Below, piece after piece: positions 57,470 to 64,000 of a DNA stretch of 64,000 nt. A model generated the notes under the pieces. It did not search any database. It saw only the letters and a program-made list of their open reading frames with translations, and was not told the origin of the DNA. Source of the stretch: Melampsora larici-populina 98AG31 (taxonomy: Eukaryota; Basidiomycota; Pucciniomycetes; Pucciniales; Melampsoraceae); contig NW_006768781.1 of assembly GCF_000204055.1 (NCBI RefSeq), positions 204,845 to 268,844 on the forward strand, read 5' to 3'. Each line of letters opens with the position of its first letter. The stretch's first letter is position 1. A program made the position numbers and the translations under genes.

Positions 57470-60400
57470 TTGTTGTGCCTTCCTCGAGCACTTTTTCTTT
57501 AGGAGTAGAAGTTGGTGATATTGATAGTCTTGAAATGAAAGATACACGTATTATTGATATTATCCCTCTCTATGACCCAAAAACTGACACAACTGTCACC
57601 GCTAGAGCTCTCATTGATAGCGGTGCCACACATGAAGCAATAAGTGTGAATTTTGTAAAACTTCATAATCTTGAAACAGCTCCCTTGCCGCACTCTCACA
57701 GTGTCACTGGATTCAGTGGACACGAATCTAAGGTGACGCACACAGGTGACTACTGTGTTAACAAAGACAGTCATCAAACCACATTCATTGTCACAAATCT
57801 CAGAGACAAATACGACCTCATCTTAGGAATGCCATGGATCAAGCTAAATCATACACGAATCAGTTGGACTGAAAGCAAGATCTTAAATCAATCACTTGAA
57901 ATTGCCGTTGCATGTACAACGTCGTCCACGCCGGAAACCACCTTGAAGGACCATGGATTGGAGCCTGATAGGCACGCTAGGCAAAGTGACGAGGGGGTAA
58001 AGATCAGTGATGACTCGCTAATACCCCCGCAATGTGAGTATTTCTCGGTTCCATCACAAGATCCTACAACAGTTTGCAAGCTTAAACACCTCCTAGAATT
58101 CCAAAGCACCAATTCCGAACCATCCAACCTCGCTGCCGTTGTAAGCACAACGTCGTCCACGCCGGAAAACCCCTTGAAGGACCATGGATTGGAGCCTGAT
58201 AGGCACGCTAGGCAAAGTGACGAGGGGGTAGAGATCAAAAATGACTCGCTAATACCCCCGCAGAGTGAGTCTTTTAAAGTCAATCCTAACTGTTCCCAAG
58301 AAGCAATGAGCAAGCATTCCTCTCTCCTACAGGGAAACTGCAGAGTGCCGTCCAAAAGAATAGGCCAGTTCGCGACGTCAAGAACATTATATTCCAAATT
58401 ACTAACAATGCAACACCCTACAAAGTCACGAATTGCTGCAGCAAGTGCTTCATGGAATATTTCGGCAAAACTGAACGCAGATGAAGCAAAGAAGATACCC
58501 GAAAAATCAGCTGCTGAACTAGTTCCGGATTGTTATCACGCTTACTTAAACATGTTTGAGAAAAACAAATCAAATGTTTTACCACCACATCGCCCTTACA
58601 ATTTCCGCGTTGATCTCTTACCAGGAGCAACTCCCCAAGCTGGAAGAGTCATACCGTTGTCACCAAAGGAAAGTGCAGTACTGGATGAAATGCTCAATAA
58701 AGGCCTTGAGAATGGCACGATACGTAGGACTACTTCACCTTGGGCAGCCCCTGTATTGTTTACAGGAAAGAAGGATGGCAGTCTGCGACCTTGTTTTGAT
58801 TATAGAAGACTCAATGCTTTAACAATCAAGAATAAATATCCGCTACCGTTAACTATGGAACTTATAGATAGTTTACTTGACTCTGACGAATTCACAAGCT
58901 TAGATATGAGAAATGGTTACAATAACTTACGTGTAAGGGAAGGTGACGAAGCAAAACTTGCATTTATTTGTAAACAAGGACAATTCGAACCATTAACTAT
59001 GCCCTTTGGTCCAACAGGCGCACCAGGGTTTTTCCAGTATTTCATCCAAGATATTTTAAAAAATCATATTGGAAGAAATGTAGCTGCATATCAAGACGAC
59101 ATTTTAATTTACACGAAGAGAGGTGAAGATCATCAGAAAATTGTCAAAGAAGTCTTAGAGATACTGAAAGCGCAAAATGTATGGCTTAAACCTGAGAAGT
59201 GCAAGTTTTCGAAAAAGGAAATTAGTTACTTGGGATTAGTGATTTCACGAAATCAAATCAAGATGGATCACACCAAAGTCAAAGCAGTAACGGACTGGCC
59301 TACCCCTCGTAACGTCTCAGAGGTTCAAACATTCATTGGGTTTGCCAATTTCTATCGCCGTTTCATCAGTCAATTTTCAAAAATAGCACGTCCGCTACAC
59401 GAACTATCTCAAAAAGAAACTAAATTTGAATGGACCAAAGACCGTGAAGAATCCTTTCAACTCCTCAAAAAAGCATTCACCACAGCACCTATTTTAAAAA
59501 TCGCTGACCCTTATAGGCCTTTTGTTCTAGAGTGTGATTGCTCTGACTATGCCTTAGGCGCTGTTTTATCACAAATTTCCCAAGACGACGGTGAGCTACA
59601 TCCGGTAGCATTCCTTTCACGATCCCTTATCAAGGCTGAACGAAATTATGAAATATTCGACAAGGAACTACTGGCTGTCATCTCAGCGTTCAAGGAATGG
59701 AGGCAATATCTGGAGGGAAATCCTAATAGATTAAATGTGATAGTTTACACTGACCATAAGAATCTTGAATCTCTGATGACGACCAAGGAATTAACAAGAC
59801 GCCAAGCTCGTTGGGCGGAAATATTAGGGAGCTTCGACTTCGAAATCAGATTTCGACCAGGCAAGCAGTCAACTAAACCCGATGCTCTGTCGAGAAGGCC
59901 AGACCTTATGCCGTCAAGCTCTGAGAAACTGTCATTTGGACAACTCCTCAAACCCCAAAATTTACCACGCGACGCATTCATTGACGAGCTTGATTTCATA
60001 GAGAACTGGTTCTTGGACGATGGAAAAGGAGATGATATCGAAATACTTGACGCTGAAATGAACGAAAATATCTTAAACGATACGGAGATCTTGGGTGAAA
60101 TCAGAAGCAAAACAAAGAATGACTCAAAAATTATTGAACTTATGAAATTATGTGAACAACCATCATTCTCAAAGATAACTAAGGACTACAGGGTAATTGA
60201 TGACATATTGTACTTTAAAGGAAAGGTGGTCGTGCCAAATGATTCTGAATTGAAAGTCCAGATCTTACGCTCTCGCCATGACAGTCGACTGGCAGGACAT
60301 CCCGGCAGAATGAGAACATTAGCACTGTTAAAACGTGGGTACCACTGGCCGTCAATGAAAGCATTTACAAATCAGTATGTTGATGGTTGCCAATCGTGTC

Positions 60401-61560
60401 AACGTGTCAAATCAAGAACGTCAAAACCATTCGGAAGCCTCAAACCTCTACCAATCCCAAGAGGCCCATGGCTAGATGTATGCTATGATCTTATAACAGA
60501 CTTACCGGAATCTGAAGGACACGACAGCATATTAACTGTGGTAGACCGATTAACGAAAATGGCACATTTTATACCATGCAGAAAAACAATGAGTTCTGAC
60601 GAATTAGCTGATTGTATGATCAAGAACGTGTGGAGGATTCATGGAACACCTCAAACAATCACGTCGGACAGAGGTAACATTTTCATTTCAAAGCTTACAA
60701 AAGATATCAATAAAAGACTGGGTATAATCACGCAATCTTCAACCGCATATCATCCTCAAACAGACGGTCAGTCGGAAATTACAAACAAAGTAGTTGAACA
60801 ATACATAAGACACTTCACATCATACAAACAAGACGATTGGAGTTCATTATTGCCTATGGCTGAATTCTCTTACAATAATAACGATCATGTTTCAATAGGT
60901 ATGTCGCCGTTCAAGGCCAATTACGGTTACAATGTCAGTTTCACCGACATCCCTTCAGGAGACCAATGTCTACCCTCTGTGGAAGCTCGAATGAGGCAAA
61001 TCAACGACATTCAAAAAGAATTGAAAGACGCGATGCAATTAGCTCAAGACGCAATGACTGAACAACATGACAAGAAGGTATCTAAAACACCGGAATGGGA
61101 CATTGGAACGAAAGTATGGTTGAATAGCAAAAATATATCAACAACAAGGCCTACTGCTAAGTTTTCACATCGCTGGTTAGGACCATTTTCAATACTAAAT
61201 CGTGTGTCTACTAATGCGTACAAATTAGATCTCCCGAAATCAATGGAACTAATTCACCCAGTGTTCCACGTCAATTTATTGAGGAAATTCGATGTTAGCA
61301 AGATTGAAAATCAACATCAAGACCCGCCACTACCAGTCATAATTCAAGATAATGAAGAATTCGAGATATCAGAAATCTTAGACAAAAGACTTAACAAAGG
61401 TAAAATACAATACCTAATTAGCTGGAAAGGGTATGATCCAAGTCATGACTCATGGGAACCAGAAGCTGCAATGAGCAACGCACAAGATTTGGTAAAAGAA
61501 TTTAATGAGAAATATCCTCAAGCAGAACAACAATACCGCAGGGTACGGAGAAAGACGTGA
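57466..61560 (+). CDS. Pol polyprotein (PR-RT-RH-IN-chromodomain)
   Basis: The frame covers 1364 residues, probably read by -1 frameshift from gag. Protease: LIDSGATHEAIS near 50, with ILGMPW. A linker with a duplicated segment follows, about 150-275. Reverse transcriptase: LRPCFDYRRLN, TSLDMRNGYNNL, and catalytic YQDDILIY near 541. RNase H: LECDCSDYALGAVLSQ, ELLAVISAF, VYTDHKNLE. Integrase: an HHCC finger (HDSRLAGHPGRM, CQSCQRVK) near 940-980, and a D-D-E core with LITDLPES near 1012, TSDRGNIF near 1067 and DGQSEITNK near 1103. The GPFSI and HPVFHVNLLRKF region follows. The C-terminal chromodomain (EISEILDKRLNKGKIQYLISWKG, DSWEPE) from about 1299 marks it as a chromovirus that may target marked chromatin. 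Confidence 0.94.
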   Translation: MIVVPSSSTFSLGVEVGDIDSLEMKDTRIIDIIPLYDPKTDTTVTARALIDSGATHEAISVNFVKLHNLETAPLPHSHSVTGFSGHESKVTHTGDYCVNKDSHQTTFIVTNLRDKYDLILGMPWIKLNHTRISWTESKILNQSLEIAVACTTSSTPETTLKDHGLEPDRHARQSDEGVKISDDSLIPPQCEYFSVPSQDPTTVCKLKHLLEFQSTNSEPSNLAAVVSTTSSTPENPLKDHGLEPDRHARQSDEGVEIKNDSLIPPQSESFKVNPNCSQEAMSKHSSLLQGNCRVPSKRIGQFATSRTLYSKLLTMQHPTKSRIAAASASWNISAKLNADEAKKIPEKSAAELVPDCYHAYLNMFEKNKSNVLPPHRPYNFRVDLLPGATPQAGRVIPLSPKESAVLDEMLNKGLENGTIRRTTSPWAAPVLFTGKKDGSLRPCFDYRRLNALTIKNKYPLPLTMELIDSLLDSDEFTSLDMRNGYNNLRVREGDEAKLAFICKQGQFEPLTMPFGPTGAPGFFQYFIQDILKNHIGRNVAAYQDDILIYTKRGEDHQKIVKEVLEILKAQNVWLKPEKCKFSKKEISYLGLVISRNQIKMDHTKVKAVTDWPTPRNVSEVQTFIGFANFYRRFISQFSKIARPLHELSQKETKFEWTKDREESFQLLKKAFTTAPILKIADPYRPFVLECDCSDYALGAVLSQISQDDGELHPVAFLSRSLIKAERNYEIFDKELLAVISAFKEWRQYLEGNPNRLNVIVYTDHKNLESLMTTKELTRRQARWAEILGSFDFEIRFRPGKQSTKPDALSRRPDLMPSSSEKLSFGQLLKPQNLPRDAFIDELDFIENWFLDDGKGDDIEILDAEMNENILNDTEILGEIRSKTKNDSKIIELMKLCEQPSFSKITKDYRVIDDILYFKGKVVVPNDSELKVQILRSRHDSRLAGHPGRMRTLALLKRGYHWPSMKAFTNQYVDGCQSCQRVKSRTSKPFGSLKPLPIPRGPWLDVCYDLITDLPESEGHDSILTVVDRLTKMAHFIPCRKTMSSDELADCMIKNVWRIHGTPQTITSDRGNIFISKLTKDINKRLGIITQSSTAYHPQTDGQSEITNKVVEQYIRHFTSYKQDDWSSLLPMAEFSYNNNDHVSIGMSPFKANYGYNVSFTDIPSGDQCLPSVEARMRQINDIQKELKDAMQLAQDAMTEQHDKKVSKTPEWDIGTKVWLNSKNISTTRPTAKFSHRWLGPFSILNRVSTNAYKLDLPKSMELIHPVFHVNLLRKFDVSKIENQHQDPPLPVIIQDNEEFEISEILDKRLNKGKIQYLISWKGYDPSHDSWEPEAAMSNAQDLVKEFNEKYPQAEQQYRRVRRKT
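57914..58275 (+). repeat. Duplicated segment inside pol
   Basis: Two near-identical copies of about 120 nt, starting at about 57914 and 58148, encode TTSSTPE..LKDHGLEPDRH and ARQSDEGV.I...SLIPPQ. The spacing is 234 nt, so frame is kept. They lie in the non-conserved linker between protease and reverse transcriptase. Confidence 0.85.
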
Positions 61561-61637
61561 GGGTGAAGCTTTTCCCACTGGGTTTTTAATGCTAACCCGT
61601 GGAAAGATGCTGGCCTGTCAAGAGGGGGTCGAGTCAT

Positions 61638-61651
61638 AAAAGGGGGAGTGG
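61638..61651 (+). promoter_or_regulatory. Polypurine tract
   Basis: AAAAGGGGGAGTGG directly abuts the 3' LTR start at 61652 and is purine-only apart from one T. It is the expected plus-strand primer of the retrotransposon. Confidence 0.8.
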
Positions 61652-61821
61652 TGTTATGAGCCGTATTCTTATACTTAGACTATATGCTTGTACTGAGATC
61701 TCTGCATACTTGGAGTTCTGTTGAGCAGACTTTTTACTGCTCTTCACGTTGCAATCTATTATCTACTAGAGGACACCCTTCACAGCTTCCTTGCATCTCT
61801 CAAGCATCACGGTCCTTAACA
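61652..61821 (+). repeat. 3' LTR (170 bp)
   Basis: Identical to the 5' LTR at 55867-56036 over its full length, and followed by the ACATG target duplication at 61822-61826. Confidence 0.95.
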
Positions 61822-61826
61822 ACATG

Positions 61827-62663
61827 TGGATGAGATGACGGAGGAGTTTGTGAAGGTATGGTTTGGGGGAGGTCATGAGCTGAAGGCAAGAGTGATCTAC
61901 AAGCCCCGTGCACAGCAAGGCCCAACAAGTATGACAAGATAATGACAGGATACACAGCTATGCATGTACCATGTGATGTCTATATGTTATTATGTTTTAT
62001 CACATGATAATTATTGTGTGATAATTAACATGATAATTATCACGTGATAATCATCACAAGACATACAAAAGTCCAATGCTCCCCATTCTGAGGTGATGAT
62101 GCATTTGAATTTCCCACATCTAGTCTGTCTAGGGGTATGACCCGGACCCGGCCACGACACCCTTGAGGTTGCTGCCGGGAAGCACCGGGCAGGCCCCGGC
62201 TTGTCCCAGCCGTTTTTAAGCCTGTTCAAGAGCTCAGGACGGATGCTTGATGAGGCTTGATGACGTCAATTTTTCCTGAGAATTGCCTCAACAAGCCTCC
62301 AGCAATGCCTCCACAATTATTTGGTTGACGGCCCTGGCCCTGAGTAGCCCTGAAACGGGGCTATTCTCATTATCGTCAAGCTGAACTTAAGGCACCGGGC
62401 TCGGCCTAAACCTAGCCCAAAAAATTCATGGGCGGACTCGGCAAGTCAGGGCCATGGCTGGGTCACAGCCCGAGGACTGTCGCTATCCAAAATGGACGAT
62501 GCAGCTGCGGACTGCGAGTAAAAGACCTAACCAGTAGTGTTGCTAGACCTAAGTATCGGATGATGAGACCATCGAATGTGGCGTCGCTCGGATTTATCAA
62601 AACTTCACAGCCAGCACAGCTTTGCACCTCACCCTCGACACCCGACAACCACCTCAAGATCCG
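61827..62663. other. Spacer between retrotransposon and RPL7
   Basis: The first 110 bases continue the coding-like remnant interrupted by the retrotransposon. At 61990-62055 a run of TGATAATTAT/ATAATTATCA units forms an AT-rich palindrome. A GC-rich patch lies at 62135-62215. The last part should hold the RPL7 promoter; TCGACACCCGACAACCACC just upstream of 62664 is leader-like. Confidence 0.35.
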
Positions 62664-64000
62664 ATGGCTTCGACGTTTGTGTTTATTCCCTCATCCCAAG
62701 ATTAACAATCTTCAAAATCGACTCTGATCTCTAACGAAGACGATTGATTTCTCTATCTCAGCTCAGTTCCAGTCGCACAGGACGTGCTTGTCCCTGAAAC
62801 TCTTCTCAAAAAGCGAAAGGTCAATGAAAAGACCCGAGAAGAGAAGATCGCCAAGTCTATCGAGGCTCGCAAGGTTAGTCATCTTCAAGATCACATTTTT
62901 TTTAGTATCATTATGATTCTTCACTGGCAATGATGGACAAAACAACTCTGGCTAAGCGCCTCAGAAACGCAATGCTTAAAACTATTTGTATAATTAACCA
63001 TCTTTCGGGTCTGAGCCAACGTGAACATCCTTGATTTCTCTCTCGATCCCGCTGACAGTCTTGTTTACATCTCAATAGGCTCGAAAGGCTCAACGCCAAG
63101 TTGTCTTCAAACGTGCTGAACAGTATGTCAACGAGTACCGACGTGCTGAGCGTGAACAAATCCGACTTCGCCGTGTTGCCAAGGTAAGGGATTTCCTTCT
63201 GATGCCTACTTGTCCCAAGTCTTTGCTAATAGCTTCTGTCTTCTGTTTATTTAGGCTGCTGGTGACTTTTACGTACCAGCGGAGCCTAAGGTCTACTTCG
63301 TTGTCAGGCTGAGGGGGTGCGTCCTTAGCCCTGTCTAGGCCACCTTTCCATCATTCAAGAGCTGACCGAAGTTCGCCGTTACTCCCATTCGATCGTTCGC
63401 AGTATTAACAAGCTTGCTCCTAAGCCACGAAAGACTCTTCAACTTCTTCGATTGTTGCAAATCAACAATGGTGTCTTCCTTAAAGTCACCCGTGCTACCA
63501 CACAGATGCTTCAACTCATTGAGCCATATGTTACTTACGGGTTTGTCTTGATTTCCGAGATGTCTTCCAGTTTCATAATTCTGACTCGCAGGCTTTTTGA
63601 ACAGAGAACCTAACCTCAAGACTGTTCGGGAGTTGATCTACAAGCGTGGTTACGGAAAGATCCACAAGCAACGTATTCCTTTGTCCGACAATGCTCTCAT
63701 TGAAGAACACTTGGGCAAATACGGAATCATCTCCATTGAAGATATCGTTCATGAGATCATCACCGTTGGTCCTAACTTTAAACAAGTTAACAACTTCCTT
63801 TGGCCATTCAAACTCAGTAACCCAACCTCTGGATTCAAGCCCAGGAAATTCAAGGCATTCATTGAAGGTGGTGAAACGTTAGTAGTCTTTCTTTTCATGA
63901 TGTTAGCAAACCATTTTGCTCATCGTATCGTTTTTTACCTCAACAGTGTAAGCCTGACACTTATAACAATAGTCGAAGATCGTGAACAAGTGGATCTCCC
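62664..64000 (+). CDS. RPL7: 60S ribosomal protein L7 (uL30), truncated by window end
   Basis: Exons 62664-62674, 62762-62873, 63079-63183, 63255-63316, 63403-63540, 63605-63877 and from about 63947 join in frame. The protein starts [23 protein letters not shown] and runs through [91 protein letters not shown] and [12 protein letters not shown]. These are the uL30 family blocks. The last visible segment (EDREQVDL) is near the normal C-terminus, so little is missing. The first coding exon is 11 nt. The second intron (205 nt) is more than twice the length of the others and holds a snoRNA candidate. Confidence 0.93.
62925..63018 (+). ncRNA. Candidate intronic C/D-box snoRNA (snR39/snR39b-like)
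   Basis: It lies inside the 205-nt intron of RPL7. A C box ATGATGG (62930-62936, one mismatch to RTGATGA) and a D box CTGA (63011-63014) are enclosed by a short stem, TGGC (62925-62928) with GCCA (63015-63018). The 14 bases before the D box, ACCATCTTTCGGGT, are the exact complement of ACCCGAAAGATGGT, a highly conserved stretch of large-subunit rRNA. Counting five bases from the D box selects the G of CCCG. In yeast this region carries Gm805 and Am807 (guided by snR39b, and by snR39/snR59), and snR39 and snR59 also sit in RPL7 introns. The D'/C' boxes are unclear. Confidence 0.72.

Larger units (their letters stand above)
55867..61821 (+). mobile_element. Complete Ty3/Gypsy chromovirus (LTR retrotransposon)
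   Basis: The 5955-bp element is bounded by two LTRs of 170 bp that I find identical base for base, starting TGTTATGAG and ending CCTTAACA. It is flanked by the 5-bp duplication ACATG (55862-55866, 61822-61826). The order is LTR, primer site, gag, pol (protease, reverse transcriptase, RNase H, integrase, chromodomain), polypurine tract, LTR. No stop or frameshift other than the programmed gag-pol join is seen. Identical LTRs imply very recent insertion. Confidence 0.95.

Noticed and set aside
61990..62055. AT-rich TGATAATTAT palindrome as a possible origin or MITE
   Set aside because: No terminal repeats with target duplication and no further signature; left as low-complexity sequence.

Overview
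The window looks like nuclear DNA of a rust fungus (Basidiomycota, Pucciniales, most likely Puccinia). Genes are cut by many short GT-AG introns (about 55-130 nt). Secreted CAZymes of the GH26 and GH43 type sit among housekeeping genes, and long repeat-filled stretches separate them. I assigned this from gene structure and family recognition only; no database search was possible.

Layout. 1-1489: gene-poor, with two diverged terminal fragments of a transposon family found intact later. 1490-2937: 3-isopropylmalate dehydrogenase (leucine synthesis). 4526-6073: secreted GH26 mannanase-like enzyme. 6597-7232 (-): Nudix hydrolase. 7.2-18.5 kb: a repeat zone with MITE-like elements, a three-level nest of insertions (11.4-14.3 kb) and a MULE/FAR1 DNA-binding-domain remnant. 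18508-25540: a 7.03-kb DNA element with about 0.4-kb terminal inverted repeats (TIRs), a 9-bp target duplication, a RecQ-like helicase gene and a convergent DUF6589 gene. 25914-28182: secreted GH43/CBM35 exo-beta-1,3-galactanase-like enzyme. 28.2-32.5 kb: repeats. 32527-43661: a conserved gene block with V-ATPase subunit G (-), mitochondrial ribosomal protein mS29/DAP3 (+), a BTB plus CAP-Gly protein (+) and an aquaporin/aquaglyceroporin (-). 43.7-55.9 kb: repeats, including a foldback element built of GTAGGCGC palindromes that carries a broken hAT transposon in one arm. 55867-61821: a complete Ty3/Gypsy chromovirus with identical 170-bp LTRs. 62664-64000: ribosomal protein L7 (uL30), running off the window, with a candidate intronic C/D-box snoRNA.

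How the parts work together. The helicase and DUF6589 genes face each other and each starts just inside one copy of the same TIR, so the TIRs may act as paired promoters. The DUF6589 reading frame can be spliced into an intact 964-codon protein. The helicase carries one stop codon exactly at the Walker B (DEAH) glutamate. I know of no standard named superfamily for this gene pair with long TIRs and a 9-bp duplication, so it is the best candidate for an under-described system here.

The chromovirus appears young. It shows three features that predict how it works: a primer-binding site complementary to its own LTR (self-priming), a canonical -1 frameshift heptamer between gag and pol, and a C-terminal chromodomain.
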